This document shows positions 36,377-45,936 of a DNA stretch of 64,000 bases, piece after piece. The stretch's first letter is position 1, and each line of letters opens with the position of its first letter. Under the pieces are notes generated by a model. That model had not been told where the DNA came from, ran no database searches, and saw nothing but the letters and a program-made list of their open reading frames with translations. The stretch comes from Sphingobacterium sp. (GTDB taxonomy: Bacteria; Bacteroidota; Bacteroidia; Sphingobacteriales; Sphingobacteriaceae): positions 248,001 through 312,000 of the forward strand of contig JAITLV010000280.1 in NCBI GenBank assembly GCA_031277685.1, given 5' to 3'. The position numbers and the translations under genes were made by a program.

Positions 36377-37561
36377 ATGCTAACGATTACAAATGCGAAG
36401 ATCATCACATCTGACCACATCATTGAGAAGGGGACTGTATGGATTGATGATGGTAAGATTGTACATATTGCCGAGCAGCTGGTGTCGGCAGACGAGGTAT
36501 CTGGGGAATGGTTAGATGCCGGAGGGCTTTTTTTATCGCCGGGGTTTATAGATATCCATGTACATGGTGGTGGTGGTGCCGATTTTATGGATAATACGGT
36601 TGAGGCTTTTCTACGGGTTGCTGAGACCCATGTCTGTTATGGTACCACCGCCATGTTACCGACAACGCTGACCAGCGAGTCTGAAGAGCTATTGGCGTTG
36701 TTTGATACCTATACGCAGGCTTTAAGCCGTAATGTGCGGGGGGCACGCTTCTTTGGACTTCACTTGGAAGGTCCGTATTTTGCTATGAACCAGCGGGGAG
36801 CACAGGATCCACGTTATATCAGGAATCCGGACCCCAAGGAATACATGCCTATTCTAGAACGGTATCATCCGCTCATTGCACGTTGGAGTGCAGCGCCAGA
36901 ACTCCCAGGTGCGCTCGAATTTGGACGTAGCGTCCGGAATCATGGAATTCTATTGGCCTTAGCACATACTGATGCGGTTTACGAGGAAATATTACCTGCA
37001 GTCGAACATGGCTATCGACTAGCAACGCATTTATATTCTGGAATGTCTGGAATGACGCGACGAAATGCTTATCGCTATGCTGGAACAATAGAAAGCTGCC
37101 TGTTGTTGGATGAAATTGATGTGGAGATCATTGCCGACGGCGTTCATCTACCCGAACCCTTTCTTAAATTAATCCATAAAGTCAAGGGTAAGGATAAAAT
37201 CATTCTGATTACAGATGCTATGCGGGCAGCGGGAATGCCAGAAGGAAAGAGCATACTTGGAAGTCTGACAGGTGGTCTTGATGTCATTGTTGAGGATGGC
37301 GTGGCCAAACTGCCAGATTCCTCTTCCTTTGCAGGAAGCGTTGCTACCGCTGACCGTCTGATCCGGACTATGATCCAGATCGCTGGAATCGACCTTGTTA
37401 CAGCCATACAGATGATGACACTTAACCCTGCTAGATTATTGGGCCATGCCGATCGTATAGGGTCTATTGCTATCGGTAAAGATGCTGATATTGTACTGTT
37501 TGACCATGATATAAACGTTCATTATACCTATGTATTGGGCAAATTATGCTATAAAAGTTAA
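36377..37561 (+). CDS. nagA: N-acetylglucosamine-6-phosphate deacetylase (NagA)
   Basis: The 394-aa amidohydrolase has metal-binding HVH (His61, His63 in GFIDIHVHGGG), the HLEGPYF glutamate, ALAHTDA and THLYSGMSGM histidines and the catalytic Asp in LITDAMRAAGM, followed by the typical LNPARLLGHADRIGSIAIGKDAD end. It removes the acetyl group of GlcNAc-6-P (or GalNAc-6-P) to supply NagB. Its TAA stop shares the palindrome TTAA with the stop of the LacI gene on the other strand, so the two genes overlap by four bases end to end. Confidence 0.92.
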   Translation: MLTITNAKIITSDHIIEKGTVWIDDGKIVHIAEQLVSADEVSGEWLDAGGLFLSPGFIDIHVHGGGGADFMDNTVEAFLRVAETHVCYGTTAMLPTTLTSESEELLALFDTYTQALSRNVRGARFFGLHLEGPYFAMNQRGAQDPRYIRNPDPKEYMPILERYHPLIARWSAAPELPGALEFGRSVRNHGILLALAHTDAVYEEILPAVEHGYRLATHLYSGMSGMTRRNAYRYAGTIESCLLLDEIDVEIIADGVHLPEPFLKLIHKVKGKDKIILITDAMRAAGMPEGKSILGSLTGGLDVIVEDGVAKLPDSSSFAGSVATADRLIRTMIQIAGIDLVTAIQMMTLNPARLLGHADRIGSIAIGKDADIVLFDHDINVHYTYVLGKLCYKS

Positions 37562-38580
37562 CCGGATGTTTTGCTGACAACGGAATCACGAACCACCAAT
37601 TTACCTGGGAGAACAATATCCTGTATTTCGAAATCTTTATTTTTTAGATGTCGGATCAATAAAGCACAGCTTCGTTTACCAATATCAAAAGCAGGTTCTT
37701 CTATGGTCGTCAGATTCGGTTCTACGACTGTACAGATAGGGTCATTGGTAAACCCGATGACGCTGATATCAGTACCTACACGCAAATTATGCTGTTTGAT
37801 GGTCAGGATGGCACCGACAGCCTTGCGGTCATTGGCCGCAAAAATAGCATCAGGGTGCTGTGGAAGAGCCAGGAGTTTGGTTGTATCCTCACTACCATGA
37901 GCCTGTGAAAAACCAGAATGTAGGATGAGCTTGTCGTCTAGAGGTCTATTGAAGTGTTTGAGTGCCTCAATATAACCATTGAGACGCTGTTGTGTAAATT
38001 TAAGATTTTTTGGGCCAGCAATATGCGCGATACGTTGCGCACCATTTTCGAGTAGATATTGGGTAGCCTGAAAAGCCCCCATAAAATCATCCTGAACAAC
38101 CTTTGAAGCCTCAATGTCATTCGGCACCCGATCGAAAAATACAATGGGCAGCCCTTTGATCATCAATCGTTCAAAATGGTCATTGATATAAGAGTCTGAA
38201 GATATGGAGATCAAAAGCCCGTCGAGGCTGCTTGTCGAAAGGTTTTCCAGTAGGCTCTGTTCCCGTACTAGGCTATCGTTGGTAACATAAAGGATAATAT
38301 TGTAATCTTGTTCGTAGGCTTCCTCTTGGATGCCTGAAATAACCGTGGAGAAGTAATAGTTGGTAATAAAAGGAATGACGACCCCAATATTTCTTGTCGA
38401 ACCAGAGGCCAATGCAGAAGCATTTTTATTGGGTTTAAAATTAAGTTCTCTAGCCAGTGAAAGTACTTTTTGACGTGTTTCAGGGTTGACATCGTGCGTG
38501 TCCCGGAATGCTCGCGAAACAGTAGAAACAGAAATTCCAAGCATTTCGGCAATATTCTTGATGCCAATGGGGTTTTTCAT
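37558..38580 (-). CDS. LacI-family transcriptional regulator of the amino-sugar locus
   Basis: The 340-aa protein has a LacI helix-turn-helix (GIKNIAEMLGISVSTVSRAF, residues ~6-25) with the hinge helix around ASALASGSTRNIGVV, and a periplasmic-binding-like sensor domain (IGVVIPFITNYYFSTVISGIQEEA, ...AIFAANDRKAVGA...VIGFTNDP). It is transcribed towards nagA, and most likely represses the susC-nagA operon until an amino sugar or its phosphate is bound; the ligand is inferred from the neighbours. I could not identify a convincing operator in front of susC. Confidence 0.88.
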   Translation of the reverse strand: MKNPIGIKNIAEMLGISVSTVSRAFRDTHDVNPETRQKVLSLARELNFKPNKNASALASGSTRNIGVVIPFITNYYFSTVISGIQEEAYEQDYNIILYVTNDSLVREQSLLENLSTSSLDGLLISISSDSYINDHFERLMIKGLPIVFFDRVPNDIEASKVVQDDFMGAFQATQYLLENGAQRIAHIAGPKNLKFTQQRLNGYIEALKHFNRPLDDKLILHSGFSQAHGSEDTTKLLALPQHPDAIFAANDRKAVGAILTIKQHNLRVGTDISVIGFTNDPICTVVEPNLTTIEEPAFDIGKRSCALLIRHLKNKDFEIQDIVLPGKLVVRDSVVSKTSG

Positions 38581-38637
38581 AGATAAAGGGTTGGTCTCAA
38601 ATTATTCAATCGACAATTTACTAAAAACAATTTATAT

Positions 38638-40998
38638 ATGATGATGAAGGATGAGATTCGGCTCTCAGAATTTGGTTACCAAGATCGTTTTCTTTTCCGT
38701 ATTGGATATTCATGAAGACGGGAGAAAGCTGCAAGGTTGGGCTTTTGTTCGCCAGATCTCGAACGTATCGCCAAAGTATCCTTAAAGGAAAAGGAAGACG
38801 TTTTAAATTCAACACAAGCACCATTAGCAGCTTTGCTAAGGGACAAAGTTTCGGTTGTTGAGTCCGCGACGAATTTTTCAAGAGATGCCGATTTTGAAAC
38901 TCCAATATCCAGTGCTGACAAAAGAATTGTGCAAAAAGGTACTATAGCTGCAGACTCTCTGTTTTTCCGAGTGTTCCCATACGAAATCATAGCGGGAGAA
39001 CGCAAGGAGCCTTTAAATAAGCCGAATACGGTGGTCATCAGTGAAAATATTTCAAAAAAACTTTTTGGTAGCGAAGATCCAATAGGAAAGACAATTAAGG
39101 TGTTTAATTCTATCGAATGCGAAGTTACTGCAGTCATGAAGGGAGCGGCGGGGCCATCACATATGAATATAGAGATTGTCTTTCGGAATCCGAATGAAAA
39201 AAATAACTATCACTGGGGTAACTATTCTTATCTTACCTATATAAAAATCAAGCCCTCCGTAAAACCGGATGATGTGGAGTCCATAATTGATAAGATTTTT
39301 TATGGGGAACGGTTAATGAGTAAACACGAAAATAAGTCTTATGAGGAATTTAAAAGATCAGGCGCTCAGGAAGGTCTGTTTTTAGACTTTGCGCATGATA
39401 TCCACAATTTTCCGAAATATGGTACTACTCATATAAAAACTGTGTCCATTTTGGTGGTTTTGGCCTCAATGCTGTTAATTGCGGGTACGATAAATTTCAG
39501 TAACCTGTCGATTGCAGCAGCATTGCCGCGTGCAAAAGAAATTGGAGTAAAAAAAGTGCTCGGTTCAAGTCGGAAGCGACTGTTCTGGCAATTCATCGGA
39601 GAGGTAGGCCTGCAATGTGCGGTGGCATTCATGATCGCTATGCTACTATTGTATCTTGTACTACCGTACTTTAATCAGCAATTCGATGTCAATTTGAGTT
39701 TATTGAAGAGTGGGATCATGGGTAGGCTTATGCTTCAATTGGTTTTATCTTTTGCTATTGTGGTGATGCTTGCTGGTCTATATCCCGCGCTCTTTCTGAC
39801 TGGTTTCAATACGACCAAAGTATTAAAAGGGGATTACTCTAGGGGGAAAAAAGGCGTTTTCTTTCGCAACGGACTCATTGTGGTGCAGTTTGTCGTAGCA
39901 ACATTCTTTATCTACAGTGTGGTTGTGGTGACCAAACAGCTTGATTACATGCAAACTCGCGATAAAGGCTTTTCTGGACAGCAAATTTTACGAATTCAAG
40001 CTTATAAGATGAGCACGCGAGAGGAGGGCTTTAGCGTGATGCAATCACGGTTACTGCAGATCCACGGAGTTGAATCTGTATCAAAGACAACAAAAGTACC
40101 TGGAGACCAGTTTTTAGATACAGCAACAATTGCCTTTAAAACTGATGGTAGGTCATATAGAATGAGTTCGGTCAAGGTGAGCAAAGATATCTTTAAGACT
40201 TTGGATATCAAGTTAAAACAAGGGCGGTTGTTTGACGATCGTTATGCAGATCAGCACACGCGTTCAGCAATTATTAATCAGGCCGCGGCTAATAAAATGG
40301 GCTATAAAAATGGAAAACAGACTTTGGTGGCTTTTCCTGGTTGTGATAGTATTCCTCTGCAGGTAGTGGGTCTGGTAGAAGATTTTAACGTCTCTGGATT
40401 GGAGCAAGAGATCCAGCCGACTATGTTTACCATTGGTAATGAGGCTTGTATGTTTCAGTCGGGAGGGGCTATTTTGGTAAAAATCAATGGTGGGGATGTT
40501 AATGGAACAGTCAAATCAATAATGACTGAATGGAAAGCTATTGAGCCCGATTTTGATATGAAGTATTCCTTTTTAGACGATGATTTCCAACAGTTATTTT
40601 TTAATCATATACGACTGCAAGCTATCGTGTCTTTTTTTGGGATAACAGCAATTGTTATCTCCTTAATTGGTCTATTTGCACTGACGGCATTTCTTATTGG
40701 CCAGCGCAGAAAAGAGATAAGTGTGCGTAGGGTATTGGGGGCGAATCTGGTCGACCTCGGATTTTTACTTGGTAAAAACTATATACGATTGATTGTTTTG
40801 GCCATTATAATTGCAATTCCGGCAAGTTGGTGGGTGGCGGAAAAATGGCTGGAGGAATTTGCTTATCGGATAGATTTGAGCGGTTGGCTGTTTGGACTAA
40901 GTGCAACCGGGATTTTGTTGATAGTAGCCGCTACAGTGGGGATACATATCGTCAAAGTCTCGTTTGCGAATATTTCAAATGATCTTCGTGACGAATAG
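38638..40998 (+). pseudogene. 5'-truncated MacB/FtsX-type ABC transporter permease
   Basis: The main frame runs from TTG 38737 to 40998 (753 codons) and has the MacB periplasmic domain (DSLFFRVFPYEIIAGERKEP, VVISENISKKLFG), three membrane helices in the middle (FtsX domain with RAKEIGVKKVLGSSRKRLFWQFIGE), a second periplasmic domain and a final FtsX domain (RRKEISVRRVLGANLVDLG). Proteins of this group normally begin with a first membrane helix (~residues 20-45), which is absent. The same frame continues upstream from ATG 38638 but is interrupted by TGA at 38713-38715. Only 57 bases separate it from the lacI start, so the 5' end was probably lost by rearrangement. No ATPase gene is nearby. Confidence 0.7.
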
Positions 40999-41068
40999 TC
41001 TTGTACTCATATTTTTAAAGCACAATTTACTGTGCGGATCTATGCATGTTTCGGATTGTTTTTTGTAA

Positions 41069-41076
41069 TATTTTTG
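41069..41076 (+). promoter_or_regulatory. Candidate -7 promoter box for the receptor gene
   Basis: TATTTTTG at 41069-41076 matches the Bacteroidota TAnnTTTG box, 57 bases before the ATG at 41134. The -33 partner is weak. Confidence 0.35.
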
Positions 41077-41133
41077 CGTCTTATTGCGTATTATTTTTTT
41101 TATCCGTATTCTTATGAGTATTTAAGCTAGCCA

Positions 41134-43566
41134 ATGAACTCATTTGATATTACCAAGTACCTCTTTATTGGAATAATTGTCTTATGGAGCAGGGTACTCT
41201 ATGGGCAAGCTGACGATAAATTGGTGAGTGGAAAAGTTGTTGATCCGGATATGTCACCTGTTGCCTTGGCTACAGTAGGCTTGTATAGCAGCAGAGGGGG
41301 ATTGGTGTCTAGTACAATGACAGATAGTCTCGGACATTTTGAGATCGGAACTAAAGTTTCAGATAAGTGTTTTATAGGGATAAAACATCTCGGTTATCTT
41401 GATTACAAGACTGAGTTATTTGATCTAGTTAATAGCAAAATAGGTGTATTGAAACTCTCTCGGCAGGAAAATAAGTTGGAAACCGTGACTGTCGAGGGCA
41501 AAAAAGAAGTGCTAACGGTTGATGGTGGCACCATTGTCTATCAGGTAGAAAATAGTATTGGAGCACAGGATATTTCGGCTTTTGATGCATTGAAAAGAGC
41601 TCCTGGGGTACAGATAGACAATGAAGTCGATATCACGCTCAATGGTAAAAGCGGAGTGCAGATCCTGTTGGATGGAAGGCAAACTTTTCTTTCTGGAAAG
41701 GAGCTCAGCGATCTATTGAAGTCGATGTCATCAAACAACCTCAGATCTATCGAAATTGTCAATAGTCCCTCTGCTAAATATGATGCGAGCGGTGCAGCTG
41801 GTATTATCGATATTAAAACGAAGAAAAATCAGTTGAGGGGCCTTAATGGAGGTATAACAAGTGCCTTTGCTTATGGTGTCAGCCCGAAGCAATTGCAGAA
41901 TATGACCTTCAATTACCGGGTGAATAAACTCAATATATTTGGAAATTATAACCATACATTGGGTCACTACAATTACTTGTATGGCACTAATCGTCAGCAA
42001 AGCGGCAAATCCTATGACAGCCACACGGTCGACGTGGACAAGCGCCAAAAAATGGGTGCTCAGGTGGGGGTAGATTACTTGCTCAATGATAAAAATACAA
42101 TAGGTTTTTTGGCAAATGGTAATTTTATCTTCGGCGGCGGACTCACCAATACAGCTACAGCTATCGCAACACTTCCCTCGGTTGTTTCGGAAGAATCTCT
42201 TGATGCAATCAACGATTACTACGGCCAGAGTACAAAGCGCTACAACTTTAATCTGAATTACAAATATGAAGATACACTAGGGCGTAGCCTAAATGTGGAT
42301 TTGGATTACGGTCTTTTTGATAAATGGAATAAAAATCTGCAATCGAATACTTATCGGGATAAGCAGGGAAATGTCGTTGACGAAAATCTGTACCGTACGC
42401 TGAATGATATCGATATTGATCTAAAAGGGCTAAAGGTGGACTACACGACGAAACTGTGGGGCGGAAAATTGGAAGCAGGTGCCAAGTATTCGGCTGTAGG
42501 CTCTAAAAACAATTCTCGGTTTTATCATGTCGGCCCTGCACGTGATAGTCTCGATAATAGACGTTCCAATGATTTCCATTTTGACGAACGCATAGCCAGC
42601 GCATATCTTGATTATAAAAAAACTATCGAAGAATGGTCTCTCCAGGCTGGACTACGGCTAGAAACTGCTAATTCCAAGGGTGTTTTATTTTATCGGGAGC
42701 AAGGAAAGGATCTGGATGACCATATCAATAGAAATTTCACTAACCTTTTCCCTTTTTTATCTATCACTAGGCAACTGGCGAATAAACAGACAATTGCGTT
42801 GTCTTACGCCAAGCGTATTGAAAGACCGGCCTATCAGGATCTGAATCCCTTTGTCTATATGCTTGATGAGCTATCTTTCTGGAAAGGAAACCCGTTTTTG
42901 ACCCCTTCACTGACCCAGCGGTTTTCCTTACTTTATTCCTTAAAAAGCTCAACGGTTGTCGGCTTAAATTATGCGTATACGGATCAATTGAATGCCAAAA
43001 TAACGGATACATTGGAAGCTGATAAAATAATGATGATCAGCAAAAACGTGGGTACGCAGAAGCATTGGTCGCTAACCTTGACTCAGACGTTATCGCCGAA
43101 ACCTTGGTGGGATATTACCTTTAATGGGTTGCTATATTATATCCACAATGATGTTTCGTTTGACCAGTACCAAAATCTCAATTTAAAGCAGACGGCAGGA
43201 CGTGTTAACCTGCTCCAGTCTTTTAAGCTACCAAATAAGATGCGGTGTGAGATTTCAATGGTCTACAACTCGAAGCGGTTGGGTGGAGCAAATACGATAA
43301 GTAGACCGATCAGCCAACTGGATATTGCACTCCAAAAGAGTTTATTGAAGGACAAAGCGACGCTTAGACTAGCTGTGACTGATATTTATAAAGGTAATCA
43401 GATTAAATACACACAGAATCTACCCGGCTTACAGTCATCAAGCTATGGCTACTATGAGTCAAGACAGGTGCGTCTGAGTTTTGGTTATAGATTTAGTAGG
43501 GGGGCGACAAAGGAACAGCGTAGTCGGAAGTCAGCGCTCGAAAGTGAAAGTGGTCGAATACAGTAA
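41134..43566 (+). CDS. TonB-dependent receptor, outer-membrane beta-barrel type
   Basis: The 810-aa protein has a signal peptide (~25 residues), an N-terminal carboxypeptidase-regulatory domain (VSGKVVDPDMSPVALATVGLYS), a plug (IVYQVENSIGAQDISAFDALKRAPGV..., NLRSIEIVNSPSAKYDASGAAGIIDI) and a barrel of the OMP_b-brl_3 group. It differs from SusC (no LKGPSAAALYG signature and no partner SusD), so it probably transports a small ligand such as a siderophore, peptide or metal; the substrate cannot be seen. The C-terminal tail is basic and polar (GATKEQRSRKSALESESG), which is odd for a barrel that usually ends in an aromatic residue. Confidence 0.88.
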   Translation: MNSFDITKYLFIGIIVLWSRVLYGQADDKLVSGKVVDPDMSPVALATVGLYSSRGGLVSSTMTDSLGHFEIGTKVSDKCFIGIKHLGYLDYKTELFDLVNSKIGVLKLSRQENKLETVTVEGKKEVLTVDGGTIVYQVENSIGAQDISAFDALKRAPGVQIDNEVDITLNGKSGVQILLDGRQTFLSGKELSDLLKSMSSNNLRSIEIVNSPSAKYDASGAAGIIDIKTKKNQLRGLNGGITSAFAYGVSPKQLQNMTFNYRVNKLNIFGNYNHTLGHYNYLYGTNRQQSGKSYDSHTVDVDKRQKMGAQVGVDYLLNDKNTIGFLANGNFIFGGGLTNTATAIATLPSVVSEESLDAINDYYGQSTKRYNFNLNYKYEDTLGRSLNVDLDYGLFDKWNKNLQSNTYRDKQGNVVDENLYRTLNDIDIDLKGLKVDYTTKLWGGKLEAGAKYSAVGSKNNSRFYHVGPARDSLDNRRSNDFHFDERIASAYLDYKKTIEEWSLQAGLRLETANSKGVLFYREQGKDLDDHINRNFTNLFPFLSITRQLANKQTIALSYAKRIERPAYQDLNPFVYMLDELSFWKGNPFLTPSLTQRFSLLYSLKSSTVVGLNYAYTDQLNAKITDTLEADKIMMISKNVGTQKHWSLTLTQTLSPKPWWDITFNGLLYYIHNDVSFDQYQNLNLKQTAGRVNLLQSFKLPNKMRCEISMVYNSKRLGGANTISRPISQLDIALQKSLLKDKATLRLAVTDIYKGNQIKYTQNLPGLQSSSYGYYESRQVRLSFGYRFSRGATKEQRSRKSALESESGRIQ

Positions 43567-43641
43567 TGGAAAAATAAGAAAATCTTTTGAAGGATATAGT
43601 TTAACAATATTGTGTTATGATTACTGTTTTATGACCAATAG

Positions 43642-44145
43642 TTATAGATCCGACTGTTGTATCTTCAGGAATTTAATTGTAATTCCCATCTGACCTAGGT
43701 GGTACATGTCATGGTGGATCAAGCCTATCAATAAGTAGTTATAATCATGAGGGAAAGACGGATTAGCATGGGGGTAAGCTGTATGCAGAAAAGAATCATC
43801 TTTTTCCTTCAAGAAAGCTATAATATTTTGCTGTGTTGTATAAAACTCATTCAACAGATCTTCCCAGCCATGTTTCTTTAAATTTTCGTTAGTTCGCCAA
43901 TTTGCTGCATCACTCATCTCAAGTCCGCGTGGATTTCCCTTTAAACGGCTTAAAACTTCTTTGCGCCACGCTATTAAATGTGATGCTAGTTCTGCTATGC
44001 TATGCATTTCAGGGATAGGTCGTTTAAAAGCAGTTGATCCATCAACCAGGGAAAGTTTCTTTTCAAAATTTTCGTCAATCCATAAATCTGCTGTTTCAAC
44101 ATCTGCTAATTGTTGAATAATATTCTTTATCAAAATGTCTTCCAT
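43642..44145 (-). CDS. DinB-family protein
   Basis: The 167-aa protein is a DinB/YfiT-like four-helix bundle. The likely metal ligands are His56 (ELASHLIAWR) and His145 and His149 (IHHDMYHLGQ), the usual three-His pattern. Such proteins are often damage-inducible or thiol transferases; the substrate is unknown. It converges with the TonB receptor gene, 75 bases away. The gene is monocistronic. Confidence 0.88.
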   Translation of the reverse strand: MEDILIKNIIQQLADVETADLWIDENFEKKLSLVDGSTAFKRPIPEMHSIAELASHLIAWRKEVLSRLKGNPRGLEMSDAANWRTNENLKKHGWEDLLNEFYTTQQNIIAFLKEKDDSFLHTAYPHANPSFPHDYNYLLIGLIHHDMYHLGQMGITIKFLKIQQSDL

Positions 44146-44170
44146 CCTTTTTATTTTTAAATCCCTATTT

Positions 44171-44374
44171 ATGGAGGAACAATTGTCTGGTAGTGATAGT
44201 TTTATCGTAAATAATTTCGTGAGTCAGACAGTTTCATTTTTACGAAAAGAAGAGATATTGTAGAGAATATGACAATACCTCCGATTGGCGGATGTACAAT
44301 AACGGATATGTTTGTTTGGAGAAATAGGGTTTACAATTCGTTATTTTATAGGAGAATAAGATACGAATTGTAAA
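44171..44374 (+). other. Gene-poor spacer with short coding-like frames and a hairpin
   Basis: Within the 44146-44643 spacer, ATG 44171 opens a 30-aa coding-like frame (MEEQLSGSDSFIVNNF...) to TAG 44261. A second coding-like piece (MTIPPIGGCTITDMFVWRN) follows in another frame and ends at 44374. They may be remnants of one small gene. The hairpin at 44330-44374 covers the end of the second piece. A 94-codon minus frame at 44341-44625 is unconvincing. Confidence 0.2.
44330..44374. repeat. Inverted repeat with 11-base arms
   Basis: TTTACAATTCG at 44330-44340 pairs perfectly with CGAATTGTAAA at 44364-44374. The 23-base spacer can partly extend the pairing (TTATTTTA against AATAAGATA). No T-run follows on either strand, so it is not an ordinary terminator. 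Confidence 0.6.
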
Positions 44375-44643
44375 TGATACAATAATATGCTGGCTTGAAG
44401 GAGGTACTGCCTGCCAATTCTATTATCTTTGAATACAGTCAAAGTGTGCTGAAAATAGGAGTGAATTTTACTTCTATTTGCTTGCGATGTTGTACCTGTC
44501 ATGGTGGGCTGGACATACTTTGTTGTGGCGATAGCTTCAAAGTCTGCAAATCGAACTGAACCGCGTAAGAGTAAAACTAGGTAAACTTTTAAAAAAAAAG
44601 ATATCGGTATGCGACAAAATAGCATTCCGGTTTAACAATAGAA

Positions 44644-45330
44644 ATGACTAAACTAGAGAGACTCCGTATTTTTTTTCTTATTAGCGTTGTAGTGTCTGGG
44701 ATTTTTAAAATATACATTCCGGGGCGGCAAGAATTTAAACGGCAGGAGAAGATTACCGATTCGATTGTGGCTGATTACAAGGTTAATAGCTTTATTGTTG
44801 ATATGCCTAATTTTGAAAAACTTTCGTCGGACGGATGGGCCATTGAGACCTATTTTGATGGCACGCCACTTGTCCGGAAAAGCGCACAGCGTACTTTTGT
44901 TTTTATTAGGGACAGGACAACTGGCTTAATTTATAAAGTTGAAAGCTATTTTAGTCCATGGATTATCGGTATTGCACAAGCGGATACTAATTTGTGGTTG
45001 AAAATTAACAGCGTAGACCGTAAGATGATAAAAGGGACACTTGAGCAGCCCATTGTCGTTTTGCAATACGGTTTTGGATCACATGATGACCCAAGTGTTT
45101 CATCAGAAGATTATACATATAGTGTTAGGGAATATCTGACCTACAAAGACTATACACCACCACCGCAAGATGTTTTTTATTATCTCAATATGATTTGGGC
45201 CTTTGTAAACTTGTTTGGTTTTGCACTTACAACAGGTTTGTCCATTCGTCGGGAAAGAGCTGAAAAGGAAAGGGAAAAGGTTGAATCTGCGGGTGATGTT
45301 GTTGATAGGAATAACAATATTGTTGGATAG
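44644..45330 (+). CDS. Unknown membrane protein, 228 aa
   Basis: A membrane helix lies near residues 9-26 and a second at ~181-203; between them is a ~150-residue extracytoplasmic domain that is beta-rich (TYFDGTPLVRKSAQRTFVFIRDRT). The C-terminal ~25 residues are highly charged (RRERAEKEREKVESAG). I do not recognise the family. It stands alone, transcribed rightwards, with no evident partner. Confidence 0.65.
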   Translation: MTKLERLRIFFLISVVVSGIFKIYIPGRQEFKRQEKITDSIVADYKVNSFIVDMPNFEKLSSDGWAIETYFDGTPLVRKSAQRTFVFIRDRTTGLIYKVESYFSPWIIGIAQADTNLWLKINSVDRKMIKGTLEQPIVVLQYGFGSHDDPSVSSEDYTYSVREYLTYKDYTPPPQDVFYYLNMIWAFVNLFGFALTTGLSIRRERAEKEREKVESAGDVVDRNNNIVG

Positions 45331-45510
45331 CCTTATCGAATTTTAGACATTGGCGGACAGGTTTGTAAGTTATTGCAGTACGTTTGTCAGTAGTTTGAAG
45401 GTAGAGAATATTGAATGTTATCAAATATTGTATTGTTTTTTTTTGTCCTTTTTCGTTTAATTTTCATAGGTTTGTATTGTTTATTTATTTGACAACTCAA
45501 ATACTTATCA

Positions 45511-45936
45511 ATGATCAGTTCAGATTTATTGCTGTTAATGAATATTAACAAACTCCAGTCCACTATCGTCAGAAAATTTGATTCACTAAGTCTGCATGGC
45601 TTGGGTTTGAATGATTTTGTGATTCTTTACGTATTGTATCAGTCTGCAGAAAGTAAGATGCGAAGAATAGATTTGGCTGAGAAAATCGGTTTATCTGCCT
45701 CTGGTGTCACGCGACTCTTGAATCCATTGGAGAAAACAGGTTTAGTTGGGCGGGAAGTTAATGAAAGGGATGCTCGCGTGAGTTATGTGATAATTACAGC
45801 ACATGGAAAACGGATTTTTGAAGAGGCTAAAATTGCTGCAGAGCAGATTGCGAAGGATATTATTTCTGATAAGAAAGAAAAAGTAAGGCAAATCGTTAGT
45901 AATTTTTTAGCAGAAATGGGAGGAAATATCCAATGA
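45511..45936 (+). CDS. MarR-family transcriptional regulator
   Basis: The 141-aa protein has the MarR winged-helix pattern: LGLNDFVILYVLYQS, RIDLAEKIGLSASGVTRLLNPLEKTGLVGRE (recognition helix, residues ~51-82) and the wing NERDARVSYVIITAHGKRIFEEA. It overlaps the hydrolase gene by four bases (ATGA at 45933-45936), so it most likely controls this two-gene operon and perhaps itself. The ligand is unknown. Confidence 0.9.
   Translation: MISSDLLLLMNINKLQSTIVRKFDSLSLHGLGLNDFVILYVLYQSAESKMRRIDLAEKIGLSASGVTRLLNPLEKTGLVGREVNERDARVSYVIITAHGKRIFEEAKIAAEQIAKDIISDKKEKVRQIVSNFLAEMGGNIQ

Noticed and set aside
44341..44625. 94-codon minus-strand frame
   Set aside because: Not convincing as protein and it overlaps a hairpin and + strand coding-like pieces.
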